Part shown: one piece after another, positions 45,167-54,391 of the stretch
Position numbering within the stretch: position 1 is the first letter of the stretch
Layout: every line of letters begins with the position of its first letter
Source: Bacillus sp. RO1
GTDB taxonomy: Bacteria; Bacillota; Bacilli; Bacillales; Bacillaceae_I
DNA: 64,000 nt
Direction: 5' to 3'
NCBI RefSeq assembly: GCF_012524115.1
Contig: NZ_JAAZWB010000049.1
Location: 1-64,000 of the forward strand
The notes under the pieces: generated by a model
The model's input: only the letters and a program-made list of their open reading frames with translations
Database searches by the model: none
Told to the model about the DNA's origin: nothing
Translations under genes and position numbers: made by a program

Positions 45167-45940
45167 ATGATACAGTTCAAAGGTGTTTCCTTGGTTTACC
45201 CAAATGGAACACAAGGGTTGAAGAATGTAAATGTTACCATTAATGAGGGCGAATTTGTCGTCATTGTAGGTTTGTCTGGTGCAGGTAAATCTACTTTTAT
45301 AAGAAGTATTAACAGACTGGTTACTCCTACAGATGGAGAGCTAAATGTAGACAATGAAAATATTTTAACTTACCGCAACAATGACTTGAGAAAATTACGA
45401 ACTAAGGTGGGGATGATTTTTCAAAACTACAATCTCGTAAAAAGATCGAATGTTTTGAAAAATGTACTTGCCGGTCGCTTAGGATATACAGGAACACTTC
45501 GTTCCACCTTTAATTTATTCAAAAAAGAAGATCTCGCACTAGCGTATGAGAGCCTAAAGCGAGTAAACATAGAAGAAAAACTATATAACCGTGCCGATGA
45601 ATTAAGTGGAGGTCAACAGCAACGTGTAAGCATTGCCCGCGTGTTGACACAAAAGCCTAGATATATTTTAGCTGATGAGCCCGTTGCTTCCTTAGACCCA
45701 CCAACTTCCCATCAGGTTATGACGTATTTAAAGAAAATTAATAAAGAAGATAAGATCACCACTATTGTGAACCTTCACTTTATTGATATGGCGATGGAGT
45801 ATGCAGATCGCATAATTGGAATGAGAGCAGGCGAGGTAGTATTCGACGGTCCGGTATCGGAAGTGTCCGAGAAAACATTCGAACAAATCTATGGGCGTGC
45901 AATTCGTGAGGACGATTTGCGCGGAGGTGTCGAACAGTGA
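45167..45940 (+). CDS. phnC: Phosphonate-type ABC transporter ATPase
   Basis: A 257-residue ABC ATPase that powers the importer. Walker A is GLSGAGKST near residue 35, the Q loop is IFQNYNLV, the signature is LSGGQQQR, and Walker B is ILADEPVASLDP. The phosphonate subfamily features (RSTFNLFKKEDLALA region) are present. The start follows GAGGGGG. The next gene starts at its stop codon. Confidence 0.94.
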   Translation: MIQFKGVSLVYPNGTQGLKNVNVTINEGEFVVIVGLSGAGKSTFIRSINRLVTPTDGELNVDNENILTYRNNDLRKLRTKVGMIFQNYNLVKRSNVLKNVLAGRLGYTGTLRSTFNLFKKEDLALAYESLKRVNIEEKLYNRADELSGGQQQRVSIARVLTQKPRYILADEPVASLDPPTSHQVMTYLKKINKEDKITTIVNLHFIDMAMEYADRIIGMRAGEVVFDGPVSEVSEKTFEQIYGRAIREDDLRGGVEQ

Positions 45941-46755
45941 AGTTAGAGGAACAAGTGAAGTTAGAGGACAAAAAATATGCACCATCCCTTCTACCTGCCA
46001 AAACGAAAGCCCGGATTTCCATTATTTTTTCCGCTGTAATAGGATTCTATATTCTTAGCACTGTTAAAACAGGAGCAACAATAGGGGACTTGCTGGACGG
46101 AATACCTAATATGGGTCGAGTAGTCGTAAAGTTTTTTCCGCCAAATTTCAATGTTTTTATCCATATAATCGAGCCATTGGCAGTAACCATTCAAATGGCC
46201 ATTATTGCAACAACAGTTGCAGCCATTCTTTGTATACCTTTGAGTCTATTAGCCGCACAAAATGTAACATCCAATAAATTTGTTTATACGTTTGTTCGTT
46301 CCATATTAAATATTTTGCGTACAATTCCAGACTTGGTTCTAGCTGTTATTTTCGTTGGTTTATTTGGAATCGGTGTTCTACCTGGTATTTTAGCACTTAT
46401 CATTTTCTCATTAGGAATTTTAGCAAAGTTAATCAGTGAAACAATCGAATCCGTTGATATGAATCCAATGGAAGCAATGAGTGCATCGGGAGCGAACACT
46501 TTGCAAAAAATCTCTTTTGCACTTATCCCGCAAGTGTTGCCTCAATTTGTTTCATTTGTCCTGTATGTTTTTGAAATCAATATTCGTGCCTCCGTTGTTC
46601 TAGGTTTAGTTGGAGCTGGAGGAATCGGTATCGTGCTTAGTCAACAATTGAAATTTTACAATTATCCGAATGCGATGTTGATTATTCTTGTGATATTTGT
46701 GCTGGTCGTAGTCATTGAATACATCTCCACTAAAATTAGGGAGGCGATCGTATAA
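45937..46755 (+). CDS. phnE: Phosphonate-type ABC transporter permease, first copy
   Basis: A 272-residue permease with about six helices. The EAA loop is around EAMSASGANTLQKISFALIPQVLP. The GTG start overlaps the phnC stop by four bases and the next permease ATG overlaps its stop by one. Two different PhnE proteins in tandem form a heterodimeric pore, a common arrangement in Bacillus. Confidence 0.92.
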   Translation: MKLEEQVKLEDKKYAPSLLPAKTKARISIIFSAVIGFYILSTVKTGATIGDLLDGIPNMGRVVVKFFPPNFNVFIHIIEPLAVTIQMAIIATTVAAILCIPLSLLAAQNVTSNKFVYTFVRSILNILRTIPDLVLAVIFVGLFGIGVLPGILALIIFSLGILAKLISETIESVDMNPMEAMSASGANTLQKISFALIPQVLPQFVSFVLYVFEINIRASVVLGLVGAGGIGIVLSQQLKFYNYPNAMLIILVIFVLVVVIEYISTKIREAIV

Positions 46756-47552
46756 TGGAACTTGTTTTACCTCCCAAAAAGAAAAAAACTGGATGGAAGA
46801 CGATAAGAAATTGGGGAATATTCCTTTTCCTTACCGTTATGTACATTTGGACTTTTACAGGAATTGATATTGACTGGGGACGGGCTTTTGATAGGATGGT
46901 TAATAACTTCCAGCGTGTTATTCCTAAATTGTTCAATCCAGAGTGGGCTTCCATAGGGAAAGTTTGGACAGCGATGGTAGAGACATTATACATTGCCTTT
47001 GCTGGCTCTTTAATGGCAGCTATCATTGCTATTCCATTAGGATTTTTGGCTGCTCAGAATATGACAAAAAGTAAAATTTTGACCACATTCGGAAAATGGA
47101 TCCTTAGTGGAATTCGAGCATTTCCAGATCTAATATTGGCCATTTTATTTGTGGTAGCAGTAGGGCCGAATCCTTTTGCTGGGGTATTAGCGATTGCGAT
47201 TGGGTCTACAGGAATGCTAGGAAAATTGTATTCGGAAGTATTGGAATCCATTGATATGAACATTGTGGAAGCAATGGAAGCAAGCGGGGCAAATAAAGTT
47301 CAAATTTTGTTCCATGGTGTGATACCGCAAATCATTCCGGAATTCTTATCCTATGCCATTTACCGATTTGAGATTGATGTTCGTGCTTCTACAATCCTTG
47401 GTATTGTAGGAGCTGGGGGAATCGGGACACTTATTCAGTTTGCACAAATGAATCGGAATTGGGAAGAGATGGGACTGATTCTATTGGTAATTATCGTGGT
47501 GGTTACCATCATTGACTTTCTTTCTGCATCCATCCGTAAAAGAATCGTATAA
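46755..47552 (+). CDS. phnE: Phosphonate-type ABC transporter permease, second copy
   Basis: A 265-residue permease similar to the preceding one, with EAMEASGANKVQILFHGVIPQIIP as the EAA loop and six helices. A hydrophilic N-terminal leader PPKKKKTGWK is cytoplasmic. Last intact gene of the transporter operon; an 11-bp hairpin follows, then the frameshifted nucleotidase 80 bp downstream. Confidence 0.92.
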   Translation: MELVLPPKKKKTGWKTIRNWGIFLFLTVMYIWTFTGIDIDWGRAFDRMVNNFQRVIPKLFNPEWASIGKVWTAMVETLYIAFAGSLMAAIIAIPLGFLAAQNMTKSKILTTFGKWILSGIRAFPDLILAILFVVAVGPNPFAGVLAIAIGSTGMLGKLYSEVLESIDMNIVEAMEASGANKVQILFHGVIPQIIPEFLSYAIYRFEIDVRASTILGIVGAGGIGTLIQFAQMNRNWEEMGLILLVIIVVVTIIDFLSASIRKRIV

Positions 47553-47564
47553 TCTCAATTACTT

Positions 47565-47591
47565 AGGGTTGATCATATATTGATCGACCCT
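47565..47591 (+). terminator. Hairpin after the phn transporter genes
   Basis: An 11-bp stem AGGGTTGATCA/TGATCGACCCT (one G-U) with a five-base loop. The T tail is weak, so partial read-through into the nucleotidase gene is likely. Confidence 0.55.
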
Positions 47592-47631
47592 ATCTTTCAT
47601 TCTAAAAAATGAGGTAAAGGAGGCATCTTTT

Positions 47632-49222
47632 TTGAAACTTAATTTGACCATATTAGAGACAAGTGATATCCATGGCTCCATCATGCCTATAGGCTATGGA
47701 AATAATAAATATGCACCACTTGGTTTGGCAAAGGTGTCTACCTTTATAAAAGAAGAACGCACTAAGAAAAAACATGTATTAGTTATAGACAATGGAGACC
47801 TGATTCAAGGAACGCCATTAACATATCATTTTGTAAAAAAACAATCCTATGAAGAAAATCCAATGATTAAAGTGTTAAACCACCTTAATTATGACGCTGC
47901 GGTAGTTGGGAATCATGAGTTTAATTATGGTATGGATGTGCTTAAACAAGCTGTCAAACATTCAAGATTTCCATGGTTAAGTGCCAATATTTTAGAAAAG
48001 CAAAGTGGGAAGCCCTTTTTAGGAAAGCCTTATATTATTAAACAATACGATTCTGTAAAAGTGGCTGTCTTGGGCGTGACCACGCATTACATTCCTAATT
48101 GGGAAAATCCTGCCCATATAGAAGGCTTAACGTTTGAAGATGTATTGCAATCTACTCAGAAGTGGGTTTCCTTTATTCAGGAAAAAGAAAAGCCTGATCT
48201 GCTCATTGTCAGTTACCACGGTGGCTTTGAAAAAGATCCTACCACTGGTGAAATAACCGAAAACCTGACAGGAGAAAACCAAGGCTATGAAATTTGCGAA
48301 AACATAGTCGGTATTGATATCCTCCTCACGGGTCACCAGCACCGGACCATCGCGACTAATATTAATAATGTCCTTGTCCTTCAACCTGGGGTCAATGGCC
48401 AGATGGTTGGTAAAGCTACTATTGTGTTTGAAAAAGAAGCAGGAATGTGGAAGATTGTTGAAAAGAAAGCAGAGCTAAGATCTGTAGAACAAGTGGAAGC
48501 GGATCAGGATGTTATCGAATTAATACGAGATTATGAAACAGCCACACAAAAATGGCTTGATACACCGATGGGAAAAAATCAAGGGTGATATGTTGGTCGA
48601 AGATGCACATCAAATACGCTTAGGAGATAACGCACTGATTGAATTCATCAATAAGGTACAAATGAAGGTATCGGGTGCAGAGATTTCTAATACGGCTCTT
48701 TTTCATAATAATTCCCCGGGATTTCCTGCCAATGTAACTATGAGAGATATTGTTTCTAATTATATCTATCCAAACACTTTGAAGGTAATTATAATTACAG
48801 GTCGAGATATAAAGGATGCGCTAGAACGATCGGCCTCCTATTTTATGATTGGAGAAGGTGGAGAGGTTGAGGTGAACCCTTCCTTTACCACCCCAAAACC
48901 ACAGCACTATAATTACGACATGTGGGAAGGTATTGAATATATTTTGGACATAAGGAGGCCGATTGGGGAGAGAGTTGTGAAGTTAGCAAGAAATGGGCAG
49001 GAAATTGACGTAGATCAAGAATTTGAAGTGGTGATGAACAACTACCGTGCTGGTGGTGGCGGTGACTATGCTATGTATCGGGACAAGCCAGTAGTAAAAG
49101 ATATACCTATGGATATGTCCGAGCTGATTGCTAACTATATTCTTGAAGAAAAGGCGATTGAAGCAACAATCAATCGTAACTGGAAGGTTATTTGGAAAGA
49201 AGAAGACAAAGTTGACAGATGA
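47632..49222 (+). pseudogene. Frameshifted bifunctional metallophosphatase/5'-nucleotidase
   Basis: Two overlapping frames together make one 5'-nucleotidase of about 530 residues. The first part (47632-48588) is the metallophosphatase domain with TSDIHGS, NGDLIQG, VGNHEFNYG and TGHQHR metal motifs. The second part (48533-49222) is the C-terminal nucleotidase domain with VVMNNYRAGGGGDYAM. The frames join at the run of six A in GGGAAAAAATC (48573-48578). With five A the reading continues as GKIKGDM without a gap. So the gene carries a one-base insertion, or is expressed through slippage, or the base is a sequencing error. TTG start after AAAGGAGG. It may supply phosphate or nucleosides beside the phn transporter. 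Confidence 0.85.
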
Positions 49223-49260
49223 TGCTTGAATGGTGTAAGATTTTACATTTTCTTGAATTG

Positions 49261-49283
49261 TAATTGACGAATCACGTCAATTA
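49261..49283. promoter_or_regulatory. Palindromic operator of the marR gene
   Basis: Perfect 9+9 bp inverted repeat TAATTGACG-AATCA-CGTCAATTA, 50 bp ahead of the marR start. TTGACG and a downstream TATACC suggest that it overlaps the promoter. Autoregulation by the MarR protein is the usual reading. Confidence 0.65.
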
Positions 49284-49333
49284 CTATACCATTAGTTTTA
49301 ATTCAAGATATTTTATAAAAAGGAATGACTTTT

Positions 49334-49780
49334 ATGGCAGAAAGACACGAGCTCGATACTTCATTAAAATTATTTATCGTTCTATCCAGAGCGTTTCGTG
49401 CACTGAATGACAAAGCGAATCAATCTATCCAAAGCTTTAATTTGAATCCAACCGAATTTGCAGTGCTAGAACTACTCTACCACAAAGGAGAACAACCCTT
49501 ACAGCAAATCGGCGGAAAGATATTATTGGCAAGTGGCAGCATCACGTATGTGGTGGATAAACTGGAAAACAAAGGACTCTTAGCGCGAAAAGCATGTCCA
49601 AAAGACAGAAGGGTAACCTATGCCCAAATAACGGATGAGGGAAAACAACTTCTGAATGAAATATTCCCAAAACACGAACAACACATCCACACCCTAGTCG
49701 ACGGCCTTACCCAACAAGAAAAAGAACAAGCCATCCAACTCATCAAAAAACTCGGCCTAAACGCCCAACAAAAAGACTGA
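49334..49780 (+). CDS. MarR-family transcriptional regulator
   Basis: A 148-residue winged-helix regulator. The DNA-binding part includes PTEFAVLELLYHKGEQPLQQIG, a recognition helix around LASGSITYVVDKLENKGL, and a wing CPKDRRVTYAQIT. A single cysteine in KACPKDRR lies in the wing, unlike the N-terminal redox cysteine of OhrR. ATG 49334 is better spaced to AAAAAGGA than ATG 49325. The last 39 codons end in A or C at 38 of 39 third positions, an abrupt change from the first part of the gene. The regulated gene is not evident. Confidence 0.88.
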   Translation: MAERHELDTSLKLFIVLSRAFRALNDKANQSIQSFNLNPTEFAVLELLYHKGEQPLQQIGGKILLASGSITYVVDKLENKGLLARKACPKDRRVTYAQITDEGKQLLNEIFPKHEQHIHTLVDGLTQQEKEQAIQLIKKLGLNAQQKD

Positions 49781-49817
49781 CCATTAAAGGTTGGTTTTTT
49801 TTTGTTAAAAAAAACTC

Positions 49818-49842
49818 CCTTGTGGGGTCAGACCCCACAAGG
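49818..49842. repeat. Perfect 25-bp palindrome between marR and pepF-like gene
   Basis: CCTTGTGGGGTC-A-GACCCCACAAGG, a perfect 12-bp arm on each side of one base, following an A/T-rich stretch. It is not followed by a long T run. It marks the point where the third-position bias of the flanking genes switches strand. Confidence 0.85.
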
Positions 49843-49905
49843 AATTTCTTGATTCATGTCGAATATTAAGTAAGGTGAAGTCTGTTTGTAAAGGGGATAG
49901 TACAT

Positions 49906-51600
49906 ATGAGATTTGAAGAGTTTGGTTATTCTCGTCCTAATTTGGATGAGGTGGAGAAGAGGTTTATGGCTGCTGTTGAGAGGTTTGAGGCGGCAGAATC
50001 TGTTGCTATGCAGGAGGAAGCGATTCGCGAAATCAATGATGTTCGAAATCAATTAAGTACAGATTTCAACCTAGTTTATATTCGTCATTCCATTGACACG
50101 AACGACGAGTTTTACAAAGAAGAACAGGATTTCCTTGATGAGATCGAACCGCTGACGAAATCTTTGGAAACAAAATTTTATAAAGCGCTGGTCAAGTCAC
50201 CATTCAGAAACGAGCTTGAAGAAAAATGGGGAACGCAGCTATTCGCTTTGGCAGAATGTGAATTGAAAACATTTGATGATGCGATTATCGAAGACCTCCA
50301 GCTTGAAAATAAACTTACCACTAAATACTCCAAGTTGGTTGCTTCCGCAAAGATTAACTTTAACGGCGAAGAACTTACGCTTGCTCAATTAGATCCTTAT
50401 ACAGAGTCCGAGGATCGCGACGTTCGTAAGCAAGCAAGTGAAGCCAAGTTTGGTTTCTTCCAAGAAAACAAAGAAGAGTTTGATGAGATCTTTGATCAAC
50501 TTGTCAAAGTTCGTACTAAAATGGCAAAGAAGCTGGGCTATGATAGTTTTGTGGAGCTAGGATATGCGCGTATGACCCGTACCGATTATAATGCGGAGAT
50601 GGTTGCTACATTCCGAGATCAAGTAAAAGACTCTATCGTTCCATTAGTAGAAACACTTTCTAAAAGGCAGCAGGAGCGTATCGGTGTAGACTCCATGAAG
50701 TATTATGACGAAGGATTTAAATTCAAAACGGGTAACGCAAAGCCAAAAGGAACACCTGAGTGGATTATTGAAAATGGGAAACAAATGTATGAAGAGTTAT
50801 CGGAAGAGACAAAAGAGTTCTTCCAATTTATGATTGATAAGAACTTGATGGACCTTGTTGCAAAAAAAGGGAAAGAAGCTGGAGGATATTGCACATATAT
50901 CCCGACTTATAAGGCACCATATATCTTCTCGAATTTTAACGGAACGAGCGGAGATATTGATGTGTTAACACATGAAGCGGGACATGCATTCCAAGTATAT
51001 ATGAGCCGTGATTTTGATGTGCCTGAGTACAACTGGCCAACATATGAGGCTTGTGAAATCCATTCTATGAGCATGGAATTTTTCACTTGGCCGTGGATGA
51101 ACCTGTTCTTCAAAGAGGATACAGAAAAGTATAAGTTCTCTCATTTAAGTGGAGCGATTTCTTTCTTACCATATGGTGTAGCGGTTGATGAATTTCAACA
51201 TTATGTTTACCAAAATCCAGATGCTTCGCCAGCAGAAAGAAATCAAGCCTGGAGAGAAATTGAAAAGAAATACTTGCCGGGCCGTGATTACGATGGGAAT
51301 TCCTATTTAGAAGCAGGTGGGTTCTGGCAACGCCAAGGCCACATTTATCGTACACCTTTCTATTATATTGATTACACTTTGGCACAAATTTGTGCGCTAC
51401 AATACTGGAAACTTTCACAAGAAAATCCTGAATCTGCATGGAACTCTTATTTGGAGCTCTGCAAACAAGGTGGAAGTAAATCGTTTGTCGACCTTGTGAA
51501 ATTCGCTGGACTTCGCTCTCCGTTTGAAGATGGTTGCGTAGAGTCGGTTGTCGGTGAGATTGAAAGCTATTTAAATGAAGTGAATGATAAAGCGTTATAA
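49906..51600 (+). CDS. M3-family oligoendopeptidase
   Basis: A 564-residue cytosolic zinc peptidase of the M3 (PepF/thimet) family. The zinc motif HEAGH lies in LTHEAGHAFQ near residue 358, with the third ligand glutamate in ACEIHSMSMEFF. Length fits the Bacillus Pz-peptidase type (about 564) rather than the longer PepF (about 670). It digests short peptides. ATG follows AAAGGGGATAG. The first 40 codons contain no C at the third position, mirroring the neighbouring marR end. Confidence 0.9.
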   Translation: MRFEEFGYSRPNLDEVEKRFMAAVERFEAAESVAMQEEAIREINDVRNQLSTDFNLVYIRHSIDTNDEFYKEEQDFLDEIEPLTKSLETKFYKALVKSPFRNELEEKWGTQLFALAECELKTFDDAIIEDLQLENKLTTKYSKLVASAKINFNGEELTLAQLDPYTESEDRDVRKQASEAKFGFFQENKEEFDEIFDQLVKVRTKMAKKLGYDSFVELGYARMTRTDYNAEMVATFRDQVKDSIVPLVETLSKRQQERIGVDSMKYYDEGFKFKTGNAKPKGTPEWIIENGKQMYEELSEETKEFFQFMIDKNLMDLVAKKGKEAGGYCTYIPTYKAPYIFSNFNGTSGDIDVLTHEAGHAFQVYMSRDFDVPEYNWPTYEACEIHSMSMEFFTWPWMNLFFKEDTEKYKFSHLSGAISFLPYGVAVDEFQHYVYQNPDASPAERNQAWREIEKKYLPGRDYDGNSYLEAGGFWQRQGHIYRTPFYYIDYTLAQICALQYWKLSQENPESAWNSYLELCKQGGSKSFVDLVKFAGLRSPFEDGCVESVVGEIESYLNEVNDKAL

Positions 51601-51604
51601 GAGA

Positions 51605-51636
51605 AAAAAGCTGTCGTTTTCCTTCGACAGCTTTTT
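51605..51636. terminator. Bidirectional terminator after oligopeptidase gene
   Basis: A 12-bp perfect stem AAAAAGCTGTCG/CGACAGCTTTTT with an eight-base loop and a T-rich tail. Confidence 0.9.
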
Positions 51637-51788
51637 CTTTCACTTTTGCCGCAAATTTTGTAGAATAAAGGGTATACTTTAACCAAAATAGATTTGAAAT
51701 CCGATAAAAAAATCGGTAAGATACATAAGATTTTTTAGGAAGATACTATCATTATTCATTTTTAGTATCAGAAAAGGAAGTGACTGCT

Positions 51789-53279
51789 ATGAAAACAAAT
51801 GTATTATTTTCCAATGTTTCAACCCTAAAAGTATACGGTGATTTCCCTTTGTCCGTTTCTAATATTTTTTCTGATTCTAGACAAGTTACGACAGATTCAG
51901 TATTTGTTTGTATAAAAGGCTATACGGTGGATGGGCACCGCTACATACCATCAGCAATAGAGAAAGGCGCTAGTGTGATTGTGGTCCAGGACCTGCCGGA
52001 ACAATTGGATGAGAGAATTTGCTATGTGCACGTAAGAGACACAGAGCGCGCATTGGGTCAGTTAGCCAATGTATTCTTTGACTATCCATCCACCAAACTT
52101 CGAATTGTTGGGGTTACAGGAACCAATGGTAAAACGACCGTATCAAGTGTCATAAATAATGTTATGAGAAAAGAAGGATATAAAACTGGGCTAAGCGGTA
52201 CCATTGAAATTGATATAGACGGAGAAAAGTTCGAAAGTAAAAATACGACAAGTGACGTATTAACCATGCAGCGAATGCTAAAAGATATGGTGGAAGCCGG
52301 TGTAACGGATGTGGTAATGGAAGTATCTTCACATGGCCTAGTTCTCGGCCGTCTTGCCGGGGTTGAATTCCAAAACGGTGTATTCACTAACCTAACACAA
52401 GACCACCTCGACTTTCATGGGACGATGGAAAATTATAAAAACGCCAAAGGTCTACTTTTTGCTCAATTAGGCCAGGACCTCCGTAAAGACAAAGCAGCAA
52501 TCTTGAACGTGGATGATGCAGCAACCGAGGATTATATACAAATGACAGGTGCTAGAATTATCACTTACGGAATTAAAAACGATGCAGATTTCAAAGCGCG
52601 TGACATTAAGTTTTTCGAAAATAAAACAAGCTTCATCCTAGAAACTAATTTTGGCGAATATGAATTGGAAATTCCATTCGTTGGGGAGTTTAACGTCTAC
52701 AATATTTTATCCGTCATTTGTGTTCTTTGGGATAAGGGGATGCCGTTTGAGCGTATCTTGAATCACCTAAGAGAGACTACTCCTCCGAGTGGACGCATGC
52801 AAACTCTTAAGACTGGTGACAAGCGTAATGTTATTATCGATTATGCTCATACAGAAGATGCCATCGGTAAAGCGTTGGACAGCATACGCATGTTCTCTAA
52901 GCAAAAAATTATCTCCATTATCGGCACAGGTGGAGGAAGAGACAAAGATAAGCGCCCTAAAATGGGGAGGATTGCAACCGAAAAATCAGAATATGTCATC
53001 TTTACTACGGATAATCCACTAGATGAGCCTGGAGAAGAAATTGTCCAGGGGATGGCTGCTGGAGCCACTCATGAAAACTTTGAGTGTATACCTGATCGCG
53101 AACAAGCGATCATCAGAGCTGTTGAAATTGCTGGAGAAGGAGATGTTATCCTCATTGCCGGCAAGGGGCATGAAAACTATCAATTGATTGGGAAAGAATC
53201 CGTTCCCTTTGATGAAAAAGAAATTACGCTAAAAGCAATACAGGCCTTTCCACTTACAGAAACAATTCCTACAACATAG
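51789..53279 (+). CDS. MurE-like UDP-MurNAc-tripeptide ligase paralogue
   Basis: A 496-residue Mur ligase of the MurE type. The ATP motif is GVTGTNGKTT near residue 112, followed by the MurE pattern NTTSDVLTMQ and MEVSSHGLVLGRL. The carbamylated-lysine region NAKGLLF is present. The C-terminal specificity loop reads DNPLDEP, whereas DAP-adding MurE enzymes carry DNPR, so the amino acid added may differ. It stands alone, away from any division/cell-wall cluster, suggesting that it is a second copy. ATG 51789 has AAGGAAG ahead. A strong terminator follows. Confidence 0.85.
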   Translation: MKTNVLFSNVSTLKVYGDFPLSVSNIFSDSRQVTTDSVFVCIKGYTVDGHRYIPSAIEKGASVIVVQDLPEQLDERICYVHVRDTERALGQLANVFFDYPSTKLRIVGVTGTNGKTTVSSVINNVMRKEGYKTGLSGTIEIDIDGEKFESKNTTSDVLTMQRMLKDMVEAGVTDVVMEVSSHGLVLGRLAGVEFQNGVFTNLTQDHLDFHGTMENYKNAKGLLFAQLGQDLRKDKAAILNVDDAATEDYIQMTGARIITYGIKNDADFKARDIKFFENKTSFILETNFGEYELEIPFVGEFNVYNILSVICVLWDKGMPFERILNHLRETTPPSGRMQTLKTGDKRNVIIDYAHTEDAIGKALDSIRMFSKQKIISIIGTGGGRDKDKRPKMGRIATEKSEYVIFTTDNPLDEPGEEIVQGMAAGATHENFECIPDREQAIIRAVEIAGEGDVILIAGKGHENYQLIGKESVPFDEKEITLKAIQAFPLTETIPTT

Positions 53280-53295
53280 AGAAAAGGATGTAGGC

Positions 53296-53356
53296 TGACT
53301 AGTTGAGTGACTCACTTGTTTTAAAGTGAGTCAGTTACCTAGTCATCTTTTTTTTG
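53296..53356 (+). terminator. Terminator after MurE-like gene
   Basis: Inner 10-bp stem TGACTCACTT/AAGTGAGTCA within an outer 7-bp stem TGACTAG/CTAGTCA, then a run of T. Confidence 0.88.
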
Positions 53357-53406
53357 GATTTTATATTTGGAAGAAAAAGTACAAATGTATAGGGGATGAA
53401 AGAAAA

Positions 53407-54312
53407 ATGGGGAAAATGTCTGTGGTTTTTATATTGATGCTGATAATAACAATGGGATGTACATCGTTCACAAGCACGAATGTAACAGAACATAAAGTTA
53501 AGGAAATTAACGGGGCTCAAGAACAAAGGAATGTTCCAAATGAGGAGGAAAATAAAAATAAAGACAGTGAAATCATAGAGAAAGTCGCAAAAAAACAAGA
53601 GCTGGAGGACCTCGCATTAGAAGTAAACGGACAAGTCTATAGTGATTCGTCGCAATTTTCAGAGTATGTTACAGGGGTCAAAACGCGCTTAAAAACAGAA
53701 GAGAAAGTGATTGCGCTTACTTTGGATGCATGTGGCGGTGAAAATGGAAGCGGATATGATGAAGAACTAATTACTTTTTTAGTAGAAAACAATATAAAGG
53801 CAGACCTCTTTGTCAATGCAAGGTGGATTGATCAACAATATAAGACATTTGTAGAGCTTGCAGCAAACCCACTTTTCACAATTCAGAACCATGGGACAGA
53901 ACATAAGCCTCTTTCGGTTACTCCGAGAAGTGCTTGGGGGATTTCCAGCACCTCTTCCCAAGAAGAAATAGTGGAGGAAATAATGGAAAATCAAATGAAA
54001 ATATTTGAGATAACAGGTGAAGTCCCCCAATATTTTCGCTCGGGTACGGCCTTTTATGATAATACAGCCGTTCAAATTGCGGAAGACTTAGGTGTACAAG
54101 TGGTCAACTTTGATGTCATTGGTGATGGTGGCGCAACTTTTACCAAGGATGAGGTAACACAAGAAATGTTAAAAGCAAACCCAGGTTCCATCATCATTTT
54201 GCATATGAATCAACCTCAAAGTGACACAGCAGAAGGAGTTAAAGATGCTGTAATGGCCCTATTGGAGCAAGGTTTTAGCTTTGTTCATTTAGATGAGTAT
54301 GATTTAGAGTAG
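53407..54312 (+). CDS. Polysaccharide deacetylase lipoprotein (DAC-type)
   Basis: A 301-residue lipoprotein. The signal peptide ends in ITMGC. A charged linker runs to about residue 70, then the NodB-like deacetylase domain. Motif 1 is LTLDACGG in place of the usual TFDDG, motif 2 is NHGTEH, and later motifs include RSGTAFYD and ILHMNQP. It probably removes acyl groups from cell-wall or other glycans outside the membrane. The frame is open upstream, but ATG 53407 after AGGGGATGA gives a correct signal peptide. Confidence 0.85.
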   Translation: MGKMSVVFILMLIITMGCTSFTSTNVTEHKVKEINGAQEQRNVPNEEENKNKDSEIIEKVAKKQELEDLALEVNGQVYSDSSQFSEYVTGVKTRLKTEEKVIALTLDACGGENGSGYDEELITFLVENNIKADLFVNARWIDQQYKTFVELAANPLFTIQNHGTEHKPLSVTPRSAWGISSTSSQEEIVEEIMENQMKIFEITGEVPQYFRSGTAFYDNTAVQIAEDLGVQVVNFDVIGDGGATFTKDEVTQEMLKANPGSIIILHMNQPQSDTAEGVKDAVMALLEQGFSFVHLDEYDLE

Positions 54313-54391
54313 ATTACAGTTTTGTAACAAATGATGGGAAATCACATAATGATGGAGCTTAGGGTCACGATAAGAGTGGGAGGTTAGTATC

